Assembly (NCBI RefSeq): GCF_011752975.1
Contig: NZ_VWWP01000013.1
Coordinates: forward strand, 1 to 64,000
Direction: 5' to 3'
Length of the DNA: 64,000 bases
From: Chryseobacterium sp. Tr-659
GTDB lineage: Bacteria; Bacteroidota; Bacteroidia; Flavobacteriales; Weeksellaceae
Below are positions 24,560 through 34,074 of this stretch, piece after piece. Under the pieces are notes generated by a model that worked only from the letters and a program-made list of their open reading frames with translations, had not been told where the DNA came from and made no database searches. Positions within the stretch are counted from its first letter, which is position 1. Every line of letters begins with the position of its first letter. Both the position numbers and the translations under genes were made by a program.

Positions 24560-24566
24560 TTTCAAT

Positions 24567-25721
24567 TTATGCGTATATTTTTTCAATATTAAATTTGGAG
24601 AAGCCACCGCTTCCTGTCATTCCTTTTCCTCCGATACCGGTTACAATGTGGATATTGGGGGATGGGCTGTGCTCAAAAATATCTTTGGTTTTGCACTGGG
24701 AATATACCCCAAACCATCTTCTTTGGATTTCGTAGGTAGGAAGATCAATGATCTTTTTTGCTTCATGGATCATAAATTCATCAATCTCCATATTAAGATC
24801 ATATCCAAGATCATCAGCATTCTTAGCATCAGCATATTCATGAGAATCTCCCAGAATCACAGAACCGTCTAGCGCTTGCTTGAATAAAATATGAACGCCA
24901 TATTTCTTTTCAAATGAGTTGGAATCTTCCAGGGCTTTGATCTTTTGAAAAGAAGGACACTCACTGAATGATTCATATCTTCTGATTGAAAGGCCGGTAA
25001 GAATATTTCCCTGAAGAGAATAAATCCCCTGAGGTTTGGTCTGAAGCATTTGCAGTTTACTTACTTCCAGGTCGCTTTCATTAAATACGGTTGGATATAA
25101 TGTTTTAAATTCATGTCCGCCGCAAATAATGATTTTGGATGCATGGAATTCCGTTTCGTCTGCTGTTACAGCTGTACATTTCTGGCCGTCCTCACGGGTT
25201 TCCAGAACCGTTGTGTTGTAAAAGATCTGAAGTCCCATTTTTTCCTGCAACAGTTTATGAAGCTTTACAATCATATCTGCAGAATCCACAGATAACTCCT
25301 GAGGAAAGAATAAACCGCCTTTACAGTAATCGGAGCGAAGACCGTCAAATTTCTTGATACAGTCTCCTTTTGATAATAAAACAGATTCGTAATCATTGTT
25401 TCTGTTAATTTCAAATAATTCTTCAATCAGTTGAAGCTCCTCATCATTGGAAGCGATGTATACAGATCCGTTTTTTCTGATGGTAAGATCAGCCTGATTA
25501 TGAAGTTCATTATATATTGCAAGGCTTTCTCTTCCGAAATTCTGCCATTTAAGATCCATTCCGGATGGAACCACCTGCCCGAAGTTTCTTACAGTTGCAC
25601 CCTGAGGAACAGAGTTTCTTTCCAGTAAAGCTACCTTAAGATTTCTCTTTAGCGCATGATATGCATGGAATGTTCCTAAAATTCCACCTCCCACAACGAG
25701 TAAATCAAATTTTGTTGTCAT
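24567..25721 (-). CDS. FAD-dependent oxidoreductase, TIGR03364-type, phosphonate-associated
   Basis: 384 residues of the DAO/glycine-oxidase fold. FAD-binding N-terminus FDLLVVGGGILGTFHAYHAL (GGGILG) with the acidic end at ALLERN; ATVRNFGQVVPSGMDLKWQ is characteristic of this subgroup; the C-terminal FAD loop is TGIGGKGMTGSGGF. Enzymes of this subgroup occur next to PhnX-like hydrolases and oxidatively deaminate aminoethylphosphonate-type substrates to the aldehyde that the hydrolase cleaves. It is 11 bp after the MFS-like gene and 7 bp before the hydrolase gene, a tight operon. The exact amine (plain, hydroxylated or N-methylated aminoethylphosphonate) cannot be told from the sequence. Confidence 0.85.
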   Translation of the reverse strand: MTTKFDLLVVGGGILGTFHAYHALKRNLKVALLERNSVPQGATVRNFGQVVPSGMDLKWQNFGRESLAIYNELHNQADLTIRKNGSVYIASNDEELQLIEELFEINRNNDYESVLLSKGDCIKKFDGLRSDYCKGGLFFPQELSVDSADMIVKLHKLLQEKMGLQIFYNTTVLETREDGQKCTAVTADETEFHASKIIICGGHEFKTLYPTVFNESDLEVSKLQMLQTKPQGIYSLQGNILTGLSIRRYESFSECPSFQKIKALEDSNSFEKKYGVHILFKQALDGSVILGDSHEYADAKNADDLGYDLNMEIDEFMIHEAKKIIDLPTYEIQRRWFGVYSQCKTKDIFEHSPSPNIHIVTGIGGKGMTGSGGFSKFNIEKIYA

Positions 25722-25732
25722 TTTACGATTAT

Positions 25733-27037
25733 TTATAAAATTTTCGACGTATCGAAATTGATGAATTGATTAGAATTAGAGTTTGATTTCGGTTTTGATT
25801 TTTTTCTGAATGCCAGAAAAGCGATCACCGAAAGAATTAAAACTGTGACTGCAATAATATAATTTAACTGAATATAAAAATTAAGCCACGAAGTTTGAGC
25901 AGAGCCGAAGTTCTTGTATAAAAGGATCAGTACACTTCCCAGATAACCGAACGAATCTACAATATAGATCAGGAATCCCACGTTGCCCTTAATTTCAAAA
26001 GCAGCAATCATCCGGTCAAAATAAATTCCGTTGAAAGGAATATAACAGATGTACATTCCAAATCCGGAAACAGTCATCCATAAAAACGGAGATAATGAGC
26101 CTTGCTGGAATAAGTAAGTAGAAAGCCCTACCGTAATAATTCCTGCAAAAAGAATATAATGATAATAAGCAAACGCTTTTTTATTGTTCTTTACTTTTAC
26201 CATAAAGCTTAGAATCACCAATACCATCACAGCAATAGGAATTTCCGTTAAGGTAAAAATAGAGCTGTCAAAAGTAAAATGAAGCCCGTCCCAGATTTCT
26301 CGGTTGAAATTATCTCTGAAATCCCTTAAAACGGTAAGACATATGTAAAGAAAGATAATACATACAATCGGAACAAAGAACTGATAAACCAAAGCTTTTC
26401 TTTCTGTACCATTCAATGGCTGTCGCTTATTTTTAAGCAAAATATCTTCTTCAGTAGGCTTTGGAATTCTGTTTAAAAGCAATCCGAACAGAATCAAGGG
26501 TATAATAAAGACAAGTCCTGCTGAAAAAGGCATCCAGAATTCAGAAATATGAAAAGTATCCATCAGAAACTTCCCTACAGATTTTGTAAATCCCGAAGAA
26601 ACCACAAAGCTCGAACATAAAAATAAACCGATAATTTCTGTTGTCTTACGTCCTTCAATATAGGAGAATACAATACCCCAGATCATTCCCAACGGAATAC
26701 CATTGATGAACATAAACAGGATGTTGTAAGGAGCCGGAACCACCGCAAATCCCAGCAGGGCAAGTTCAGCGATCACAATGAAGGTGAATAGGTAAGTAAT
26801 TCTTTTTTTAGGTTTCAGTTCGGAAATAAATTTAATACCGATGAATTTTGAAACAAAATATCCGATAGCCTGAGCAATGATAATCAGGATTTTATAATCT
26901 ACCCCGAAATATGAAAGGCCTTCGAAAGATGCTACAGTAAAAGGTTTTCTGAAACCGTACATGCAGAAGTAAACACCGAAAGCGGCAAAAGCAGCTTTCA
27001 GTGTTACTAAAGTTTTTTTATTGATGGTTCTTGCCAT
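25733..27037 (-). CDS. MFS-like transporter, DUF5690 family
   Basis: 434 residues with about 12 transmembrane helices. The start region GVYFCMYGFRKPFTVASFEG is typical of the DUF5690 branch, which resembles sugar-phosphate and organophosphate MFS antiporters (GlpT/UhpT-like YGFRKPF signature). It lies between the TonB receptor (9 bp) and the FAD oxidoreductase (11 bp). The likely job is inner-membrane uptake of the phosphonate or phosphoester brought in by the receptor; the substrate is inferred from context only. The C-terminal tail is short and Ser/Asn-rich (KPKSNSNSNQF). Confidence 0.83.
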   Translation of the reverse strand: MARTINKKTLVTLKAAFAAFGVYFCMYGFRKPFTVASFEGLSYFGVDYKILIIIAQAIGYFVSKFIGIKFISELKPKKRITYLFTFIVIAELALLGFAVVPAPYNILFMFINGIPLGMIWGIVFSYIEGRKTTEIIGLFLCSSFVVSSGFTKSVGKFLMDTFHISEFWMPFSAGLVFIIPLILFGLLLNRIPKPTEEDILLKNKRQPLNGTERKALVYQFFVPIVCIIFLYICLTVLRDFRDNFNREIWDGLHFTFDSSIFTLTEIPIAVMVLVILSFMVKVKNNKKAFAYYHYILFAGIITVGLSTYLFQQGSLSPFLWMTVSGFGMYICYIPFNGIYFDRMIAAFEIKGNVGFLIYIVDSFGYLGSVLILLYKNFGSAQTSWLNFYIQLNYIIAVTVLILSVIAFLAFRKKSKPKSNSNSNQFINFDTSKIL

Positions 27038-27046
27038 TGTTTTGGT

Positions 27047-29872
27047 TTAGAAGTTCAGTTTTACACCAAGATTGAATCTTACTCCGTAGTATTCTACCTG
27101 CTCAGGGCGGTCTTCATTTTTACCGAAATGATAGATCAGCGGTTTGTTCAGAATATTGTTTACATCTGCATACAAGGTCAGGTACTTTGTAAACTGATAA
27201 GATCCTCCAAAATCAAGATTGCTGTATTTACCATAGTAAGTGTCATTCATATCCTCTTCAGCATATTCCACTGCATATTTTCCTTTGTAGTTGTATGCAA
27301 GCCTTGCATTGAATCCTTTTTTCTCAAAGAAAAGCTGTGCATTATAAAGTTCTTTTGCCTGATAGGGAAGCGCCACCTTTCTGCCACTTGGTTTTTCCAT
27401 TTCAGAAGTCATGAAAGTAGCATTAAGCTGTACTCCGAAATACTGAAGGAAACCCGGTAAAAAGTCAAACCTTTTATTGATACCTAATTCTATACCTCCT
27501 AACCAGGCTGCATTTCCATTATTTGGAGCTGTAAACTGTACTCCGCTGATTCCGTTATAATTTCCGATAAACGAATCCTGAAAGATCGGATCTGTAATGG
27601 ATTTATAGAAAACACCTCCACTCAGAATTCCGACATTGGAAAAATAATATTCACCCATCAGGTCAAAATTCAATGAATAAGTAGGATTAAGGTTGGGGTT
27701 TCCTCCTTTGAATTCATTATCCGCTTCAATATAAGTTCCTCCCGGAGTAAGATCTCCGAAATTAGGTCTTGAAAAGGTTCTTGTTGCTGCAAAGCGAAGG
27801 TTGGTCTTATCATTCAAAGTATATTTTAAATGGATCATCGGAAGAACAGCCAGATAGTTTTTAGTATTTTCAACAGGTGTTAAAACATCATCAATCACGC
27901 TGTATCCTCTTACTTTTGTATTGGTATTTGACAATCTTACTCCTCCAAGAATTGTGATTTTGTCATTCAATTTATAAGTTGCCATTCCGTAAGCATCTGC
28001 ATGTTTTTCAAATACATCGAAGTTTCTTCCCAAAGCCTTATTGTATTCTAATGCTTCAGAATCTGCAGGATTGATTTTTAGATTTCCTTGATTCTGGAAC
28101 CAGAACTGATTCATTCCTGTAGTAGAAAGTACCGGCCCGAAAGTATTCCCGATGTGGGTGTTCATTTCACTTAAATATTGAGTTCCATGGGCTTGTGTTG
28201 TAATATATTGAGAATAGTCAGATAAAAGAGGTGCCGTTCCGTTGCTCCAGTTGTAGAAAATATCAGAAAACCTTGCATTACGTTCCTTATCTCTGTACTT
28301 AAAACCATATTTCAATGTTAGTTGATCTGAAGCGTTAATTTCATGGTTGAATGCCGCTACAATTTTATCCTTCTCCTCTACAAAAACCTTGTAAAATTCC
28401 AAGTCTGTGAATCTCATCTGAGAAGCATCCATTTTAAAATTAGGATCGCTGTAGAAACCAAATAAAGCATCCGGATTTTTATAATCTAATTTGCCGCCAT
28501 CTGCTTTCCAGTAAGCTCTTGGCCCATTTCCGTGATCAGAAATATAATCAGGGTTGATGCCTACTCCGGATTGGGTATACTTGATAACATAATAAGAATT
28601 GTTCTGTTTATCAGGAATATTTCCATATTTGAATCTGTTATCATAATAAGATAGATCCCAGTCGATTTTTCCTTTATTTAAATTATGAACTCCACCTAAG
28701 GACACGGAAGTAAGCTCCGTGATCAATAAATTATGGATATTCTGAAGCTCAACTCTTGCCGTATTATTTGCAGAACTGAACTTATCAAATCTGATTCTGT
28801 GTTTGTAATGGGTTTCATCATCCGAAAGTGTTCCATACATTCCTTTCAGATAGAAAGTGGTTTTTGGAGATAAAACATATTCAAAAGCAGTATTGATTCC
28901 TGTTGTTTTTCTGACACCGTTATAATCACGAAGTTCCAGTCTGAAAACACCCTGGTCTCCACTTCTTCTCGCTTCAAAATTATCGGTAGACCAGTTTCTG
29001 ATAAAGTGGGCAAAGTTGAATAAATAACCGAATTTTTTATCCTTTGTTCTTCCACCATACAACAATCCAAGGTTGTAAACTCCTTTGTCTGATTTGGCAT
29101 TGTACCCGCTTCCTATAGTCGCTTTAAATTCTGTTTTCATTGGAGGCGTTTTAGTGATAAAGTTAACGCCGCCGCCAATTCCGTCAGCTTCAATATCCGG
29201 AGTAAAGGATTTATTGACATGCACATAGGAGATCAGTTCCGTAGGAAAAAAATCGAAAGCCGTAGCTCTGGAAGTAGTCTCTTCTTCTGCTGTAGGAAGT
29301 CTGTTTCCGTTGATGGTTGTTGATGCCCAGAATGGTGGAAGTCCTCTCAAAGAAACGAATCTTCCTTCTCCCTGATCTCTTTCAATGGAAACTCCCTGTA
29401 CACGCTGTACCGTTTCTGCTGCGTTTCTGTCCGGTAATTTTCCGATACCGTCTGAAGCAATAACATTGGTAATATTGATGGCATTTTTCTGAAGATTTAA
29501 AGCTCTTGCTTCCGTGTTTTTCAAAGTTCCTGTCACTACAACTTCGTCAATGTTTTTTCGTTGCTGGGAAAGCTTTACAGTTCCCAAATCAAACGTTTCT
29601 CCCGGTTTTAAATCAACACTGATATCTGATGATTCATATCCGATGTAGCTAATCTGAAGGTTATACTGACCTTCTTTTATATCATTGATGGTAAATTTTC
29701 CGTCAATATCTGTGGTCGTATTTTTAGAAAGACCTTTTATTTTGACTGATGCTCCCGGAAGGGGCTGGCTGTCGTCAAGAACAGTTCCTATAATTAACTG
29801 CTTCTGCGCTGAAACAAAAATAATGAAACAGACAAAAACAAGGGTAAGTAATTTCTCTAATGTTGTTTTCAT
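27047..29872 (-). CDS. TonB-dependent receptor of the phosphonate-type operon
   Basis: About 941 residues from the ATG at 29872; a GTG at 29905 would add 11 residues ahead of the signal peptide and is rejected. Signal peptide MKTTLEKLLTLVFVCFIIFVSAQ, a carboxypeptidase-regulatory-like domain (about 24-105; DDSQPLPGASVKIKG), a plug domain (about 120-250; DGIGKLPDRNAAETVQRVQG, then VSLRGLPPFW), and a 22-strand-type barrel ending in YYGVRFNLGVKLNF, with the aromatic last residue of outer-membrane barrels. There is no SusD-like partner, unlike glycan loci. It heads the operon with the MFS-like, FAD and PhnX-like genes, so it probably imports a phosphonate-bearing ligand. An inverted repeat related to the phosphodiesterase operator lies about 80 bp upstream. 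Confidence 0.88.
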   Translation of the reverse strand: MKTTLEKLLTLVFVCFIIFVSAQKQLIIGTVLDDSQPLPGASVKIKGLSKNTTTDIDGKFTINDIKEGQYNLQISYIGYESSDISVDLKPGETFDLGTVKLSQQRKNIDEVVVTGTLKNTEARALNLQKNAINITNVIASDGIGKLPDRNAAETVQRVQGVSIERDQGEGRFVSLRGLPPFWASTTINGNRLPTAEEETTSRATAFDFFPTELISYVHVNKSFTPDIEADGIGGGVNFITKTPPMKTEFKATIGSGYNAKSDKGVYNLGLLYGGRTKDKKFGYLFNFAHFIRNWSTDNFEARRSGDQGVFRLELRDYNGVRKTTGINTAFEYVLSPKTTFYLKGMYGTLSDDETHYKHRIRFDKFSSANNTARVELQNIHNLLITELTSVSLGGVHNLNKGKIDWDLSYYDNRFKYGNIPDKQNNSYYVIKYTQSGVGINPDYISDHGNGPRAYWKADGGKLDYKNPDALFGFYSDPNFKMDASQMRFTDLEFYKVFVEEKDKIVAAFNHEINASDQLTLKYGFKYRDKERNARFSDIFYNWSNGTAPLLSDYSQYITTQAHGTQYLSEMNTHIGNTFGPVLSTTGMNQFWFQNQGNLKINPADSEALEYNKALGRNFDVFEKHADAYGMATYKLNDKITILGGVRLSNTNTKVRGYSVIDDVLTPVENTKNYLAVLPMIHLKYTLNDKTNLRFAATRTFSRPNFGDLTPGGTYIEADNEFKGGNPNLNPTYSLNFDLMGEYYFSNVGILSGGVFYKSITDPIFQDSFIGNYNGISGVQFTAPNNGNAAWLGGIELGINKRFDFLPGFLQYFGVQLNATFMTSEMEKPSGRKVALPYQAKELYNAQLFFEKKGFNARLAYNYKGKYAVEYAEEDMNDTYYGKYSNLDFGGSYQFTKYLTLYADVNNILNKPLIYHFGKNEDRPEQVEYYGVRFNLGVKLNF

Positions 29873-29950
29873 TTTTACATATATTAAATTTTTTATGCAA
29901 ATCACGCTAATAATTTTAATATATATAAATATTTCGTATTAAGTATTGAT

Positions 29951-29973
29951 TAACAAATAAACACTATTTGTTA
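29951..29973. promoter_or_regulatory. Operator-like inverted repeat upstream of the TonB receptor
   Basis: TAACAAATA / TATTTGTTA, perfect 9-bp arms around 5 bp, about 80 bp upstream of the receptor start. On the minus strand it contains ACAAATAGT, the 9-mer shared with the operator repeat upstream of the secreted phosphodiesterase. Confidence 0.58.
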
Positions 29974-30157
29974 CACCTATTTTACTTTGAAAAGTATACA
30001 AAAAGAGCAGTAAAAACGGAATGAAAGGTAGTTTAAATTCGTTGTGTTAACGTTTTTTGTAAATAATGGGTAAAAGTGGTAGATGGGAATACTTCATGAA
30101 AAAGCATCTGTTTTAGTTAATATTCCGTTCATTTAAGAAGAAAATAAAAAAGCAAAA

Positions 30158-30174
30158 GTTGCATATTTGTAAAC
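30158..30174. promoter_or_regulatory. Third site resembling the phosphodiesterase operator
   Basis: GTTGCATATTTGTAAAC equals the perfect site at 23532-23548 except at three positions in the left arm. It lies about 285 bp upstream of the receptor start. Weaker than the other two. Confidence 0.35.
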
Positions 30175-30273
30175 TTTCGTAGGATTCAATAAGATATGTG
30201 GAAGTAAATAAATGTAAAAGATATACAATAAAGACCTATCTGAAGTGATGAAAATTTTGAAATATTTTATGTT

Positions 30274-31104
30274 TTTATTAAACGCAACGTTTTATGGGGT
30301 TCAATCTTCTATTAAAGTGAGCAAAGGTGTCGACGTTGTCGCTGATGAAGGATGGTTTATAGCGTTCGCTTAGAAAAAATCAATGAAATTGATTCCAATC
30401 TTTGCCTCCTTAAAATATTACGCATGAAAAATAAAGCTTAGCGTTTGAAAAGATGTGTAGCTTTGCTGTAAAATAATCTCAATAGTTATTTATTAAACGC
30501 AAAGTTTTATAGGTTGAATATTTTATTAAAGTGAGCAAAGGTGTCGACGTTGTCGCTGATGAAGGATGGTTTATAGCGTTCGCTTAGAAAAAATCAATGA
30601 AATTGATTCCAATCTTTGCCTCCTTAAAATATTACGTATGGGAAATAAGTCTTTGCGTTTGAAAAGATGTGTAGCTTTGCTTTAAAATAATCTCAATAGT
30701 TATTTATTAAATGCAACGTTTTATGGGTTGAATATTTTATTAAAGTGAGCAAAGGTTTCGACGTTGTCGCTGATGAAGGATAGTTTATAGCGTTCGCTTA
30801 GAAAAAATCAATGAAATTGATTCCAATCTTTGCCTCCTTAAAATATTACGTATGGGAAATAAGGCTTTGCGTTTGAAAAGATGTGTAGCTTTGCTTTAAA
30901 ATAATCTCAATAGTTATTTATTAAACGCAAAGTTTTATGGGTTGAATATTTTATTAAAGTGAGCAAAGATGTTGACGTGGTCGTTGATGAAGGAGGGTTT
31001 TATAGCGTTCGCTTAAAAAGAATCAATTTTATTGATTTTGATCTTTGTCTCCTTAAAATATTACGCATGGAAAATAAGGCTTTGCGTTTTAAAAGATATG
31101 CACC
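30274..31104. repeat. Tandem array of four 214-bp self-complementary repeats
   Basis: Units begin near 30274, 30489, 30703 and 30917 (ATTAAACGC marks at 30277, 30492, 30706, 30920), a period of 215, 214 and 214 bp. Units 1 to 3 are nearly identical; unit 4 is more diverged and ends near 31104. Each unit is a nested imperfect palindrome. Its outer arms are AAACGCAAAG and CTTTGCGTTT, and its inner arms are AATATTTTA-TTAAAGTGAGCAAAG and CTTTGCCTCCTTAAAATATT. The apex carries AGCG-TT-CGCT and AATCAAT-GAA-ATTGATT. In unit 4 the last loop changes from GAA to TTT while both arms are kept. No coding frame runs through it. It could be an amplified MITE-like element, a structured RNA or a protein-binding array. 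Confidence 0.9.
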
Positions 31105-31116
31105 TATAAAAAATGA

Positions 31117-31686
31117 CTATGCAGTATAAAAGTAGAGCACCAGCATTACACAGCTTTCATCACTGATACTTACCGGAACGTGTGGAAACTTTCCATTAAA
31201 GTATAAAGAATCCCCTTCTTTTAGAATGACTTCTTCATTATCAATTACATATTTTACTTCTCCTTTCAGTATATATTTAAATTCCCAGGCATCAGTAATG
31301 ACTTTTTCTCTTTTCGAATTTGGCTCTAGAGTTAGTAACACCGCTTCAAAACCTAAAGAATGGAGACTTTTACTGAAGATATGCATATATTTAAACCCTT
31401 CAGCTTCAACCTCTTTTTCTATGACTTGCTGGCTTTCTTTTGGAACATAAATAAACTTGGCGTTAGATTTTTTCTCTACACCTTCAAAGAAATAACTGGC
31501 ATCAATCTCAAGAGACTGAATCAGATCCAATAAAACAGGAAGCGAAGGAATCGTTCTTCCGTTTTCGATCCTGGAAACAAGGCCGTTGCTCACATTGGCT
31601 TTAAAGGCCAGTTCATTAATGGTTAAATTATTCTTTTTTCTAATATCCTTTAATCTCTTTCCGATACCTATTAAAAAGTCATTCAT
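31117..31686 (-). CDS. XRE-cupin transcriptional regulator
   Basis: 189 residues. The N-terminal HTH_3 domain (about 8-65) reads GKRLKDIRKKNNLTINELAF, then NVSNGLVSRIENGRTIPSLP. The C-terminal cupin (about 110-189) has WEFKYILKGEVKYVIDNEEV, ILKEGDSLYFNGKFPH, the usual small-molecule sensing fold of this family. It is on the same strand as the phosphonate-type operon, upstream of the repeat array. Regulators of this type often control the neighbouring catabolic genes, so it is the prime candidate for the ACAAATAGT-containing sites. Whether it activates or represses is not shown. Confidence 0.85.
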   Translation of the reverse strand: MNDFLIGIGKRLKDIRKKNNLTINELAFKANVSNGLVSRIENGRTIPSLPVLLDLIQSLEIDASYFFEGVEKKSNAKFIYVPKESQQVIEKEVEAEGFKYMHIFSKSLHSLGFEAVLLTLEPNSKREKVITDAWEFKYILKGEVKYVIDNEEVILKEGDSLYFNGKFPHVPVSISDESCVMLVLYFYTA

Positions 31687-31897
31687 ACTCTGTGTAATTT
31701 AACCTGAATTATTTTTCGTGATTATATGAAAAGCAAAGGTAATATTATTCTTTGTAGATTGTATAAAGGAGAGAATCAATTCATTGAAAATTATTATTGA
31801 AAGGATCAAACCGTTAAGAGGTAAAAGGACGAAATAATAAAAGTTTTTTTACTAATCTGCGATTTTACCCTATCGCTTTCTCAGCTTTCTCAGTCTT

Positions 31898-31930
31898 CTT
31901 GCCCATCACAAGAAAATTTCCTTATTTTTG
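31898..31930 (+). promoter_or_regulatory. Promoter of the two-component operon
   Basis: A perfect -7 element TATTTTTG (31923-31930) preceded by CTTG (31898-31901) with a 21-bp spacer, 20 bp upstream of the response-regulator ATG. Confidence 0.55.
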
Positions 31931-31950
31931 TAAAACTCCTTATTTCATTT

Positions 31951-32658
31951 ATGAAAAAAATTATTCTCATCGAAGACGAAACCAGTGTGGTTTCTTTTAT
32001 TAAAAAAGGACTTCAGGAAAACGGCTATGAAATTTCTGTTGCTTTTGACGGGCGTACAGGTGTACAATTGGTACAGGCTAATGACTTCGATCTGGTAATT
32101 TTGGATATTATGCTTCCGGAAATGAATGGTCTGGATGTATGTAAAGAAATAAGAAAAACAAATCAAAGTGTTCCTATTTTATTCTTAACGGCATTGGGAA
32201 CATCCGAAAATATTGTTCTCGGGCTGGAAAGCGGGGGAGATGATTATCTGGTAAAGCCCTTCAAATTTATTGAACTGGTTGCCCGTGTAAAATCTCTTTT
32301 AAGAAGGAGTAATAATAACAGCCCACAGGAAACGGTTGAAGCAGAGCCTGACAATGAACATGTATTTCATTTCTCAGATCTTACAGTGAACGATTACACA
32401 AAAAAAGTAACCCGTGCCGGAGACGAAATTACCCTTACTTCCACAGAATATAAGCTATTACTATACTTTCTTAATAATCCTGAAAAAGTAATTTCCAGAG
32501 CCGAAATTCTGGATGCTGTATGGGGAGTGAATTATGAACTGGGAACTAATGTTGTGGATGTTTATGTAAATTATCTAAGAAAAAAGCTGGACCACCAGGA
32601 TGACAATAAACTGATCCATACAGTGATAGGGATGGGGTACGTGTTGAAAAAAACGTAA
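31951..32658 (+). CDS. OmpR/PhoB-family response regulator
   Basis: 235 residues. The receiver domain (1-120) carries the acidic pair at IEDE, the phosphoacceptor in VILDIMLPEMNG and the conserved Lys in YLVKPFKF. The C-terminal winged helix (about 140-235) has LTSTEYKLLLYFLNNPEKVI and VVDVYVNYLRKKLD. The histidine kinase gene starts 3 bp after the stop, so the two are a classical pair. Tandem TAATC repeats upstream of the gene at 34319 are plausible targets, since OmpR-type regulators bind direct repeats about one helical turn apart. The signal is unknown. Confidence 0.92.
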   Translation: MKKIILIEDETSVVSFIKKGLQENGYEISVAFDGRTGVQLVQANDFDLVILDIMLPEMNGLDVCKEIRKTNQSVPILFLTALGTSENIVLGLESGGDDYLVKPFKFIELVARVKSLLRRSNNNSPQETVEAEPDNEHVFHFSDLTVNDYTKKVTRAGDEITLTSTEYKLLLYFLNNPEKVISRAEILDAVWGVNYELGTNVVDVYVNYLRKKLDHQDDNKLIHTVIGMGYVLKKT

Positions 32659-32661
32659 TGA

Positions 32662-34074
32662 ATGTTTAATAAAGTAATTACAAATCAGACCAAAACGATG
32701 GTACTTTTAATGTTGGTTTTTACCGCCATCATTTTGTTGTTCAGTGGTTTGGTTTACTTTTCAATCGTTAACTTTTCTCACCAGAGGTTTTATGAACTTT
32801 TAAAGATCCGTACGGCAACCATTGTGCAGATTGAAAAAAGTAAGGATCATCTTGATCTTCCTGAAAATTATATTCTCAGCAGCCTGAATGATGAAGAGCT
32901 GCCTATGGAAAAGGATTATGTTTTTGGGGTTCCTACAGATTCCAATTTCAAAAAAATATCGCAGGAAGTTCATATTCCGGATTATTTCTTTAAAAAAATA
33001 ATCAAAGAGGGTGAGGCGAATTATAATGACAAAGAGTTCTATTATATAGGACAAAGTTTTAAATATGATGATAAAGATTATATCGCCATTGCATCTGCAA
33101 AGAATCATTATGTGATCTATTATCTTGGTTTCCTGAAAAGAACATTGCTTACGTGTATTGTTCTTTCTTTGTTCTTCAGTATGATCTTTTCCTTTTATCT
33201 GTCAAAAACTTTATTCAGGCCTATTTTAAAAATTACAGGAAAGGTAAAGGAAATCAGTTCCGAAAATCTTCATTTAAGACTGGAATCCCAGCCGGATAAT
33301 AAGGAACTGAACGAACTGGTAGATACTTTCAATGATATGCTTAACCGAATTGAGACGTCTTTTGAAACTCAGAATCACCTGATCGGAAATGTATCCCACG
33401 AATTGAGAACACCTCTCACTTCCATTATGGGAGAAGCAGATGTTGCGCTCTCCATCAGCAGAACGGCAGAGGAATATAAAGAAACGCTTGGGATTATTCT
33501 GGATGAAGCCGAAAAACTGGATAAAAAGATCAAAGCTTTATTAATGATTGCCCAAACAGGATTTGATGGCAAGATCCAGAAAATGGATAAGGTGAGAATG
33601 GATCAGCTGCTTTGGGATGTTATTGAAACCCTAAGAAGAATTGATTCAAGAAATAATATCTATCTGGATATCAGTATGCTCCCGGATAATCCTAAAAAGC
33701 TGAAAGTACAGGGGAATGAGCAGCTCCTGCATCTTGCGGTAGCTAATATCGTTAGTAATGGATGTAAATATTCTAATTTTCAACAGGTTAGAGTCTCATT
33801 GGGAGCGACGGACTCCGATGTATATATCATTGTAAAGGATAACGGGATCGGAATTCCGGAAGTGGAGATGAACAAAATTTATGATCCGTTTTTCAGAGCT
33901 TCCAATACCAATAATTATGAAGGGTACGGAATTGGCCTTCCTCTGGCGAGAAACATCGTAAGGATGCATCATGGCGAATTGATCGTAAGTTCACATGAAA
34001 ACCAGGGAACTACGGTACAGATGCGTTTCCCGAACTTTTACAGTATGCAGAAGGGAGAAGAAGCAAAAGGATAA
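32662..34074 (+). CDS. Membrane sensor histidine kinase
   Basis: 470 residues. Transmembrane helices near 13-35 and 157-180 flank a periplasmic sensor of about 120 residues. A HAMP linker (about 182-235) leads to HisKA with GNVSHELRTPLTSIMGE (phosphorylated His) and an HATPase_c domain with NIVSNGCKYS, VKDNGIGIPE and GYGIGLPLARNIV. It is translationally coupled to the response regulator. The periplasmic domain is lysine- and tyrosine-rich with no recognised ligand fold; CusS- or RprX-like sensing is possible but not shown. Confidence 0.92.
   Translation: MFNKVITNQTKTMVLLMLVFTAIILLFSGLVYFSIVNFSHQRFYELLKIRTATIVQIEKSKDHLDLPENYILSSLNDEELPMEKDYVFGVPTDSNFKKISQEVHIPDYFFKKIIKEGEANYNDKEFYYIGQSFKYDDKDYIAIASAKNHYVIYYLGFLKRTLLTCIVLSLFFSMIFSFYLSKTLFRPILKITGKVKEISSENLHLRLESQPDNKELNELVDTFNDMLNRIETSFETQNHLIGNVSHELRTPLTSIMGEADVALSISRTAEEYKETLGIILDEAEKLDKKIKALLMIAQTGFDGKIQKMDKVRMDQLLWDVIETLRRIDSRNNIYLDISMLPDNPKKLKVQGNEQLLHLAVANIVSNGCKYSNFQQVRVSLGATDSDVYIIVKDNGIGIPEVEMNKIYDPFFRASNTNNYEGYGIGLPLARNIVRMHHGELIVSSHENQGTTVQMRFPNFYSMQKGEEAKG

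Noticed and set aside
30274..31104. CRISPR array
   Set aside because: The whole 214-bp unit is repeated with no unique spacers between short repeats, and no cas genes are near.
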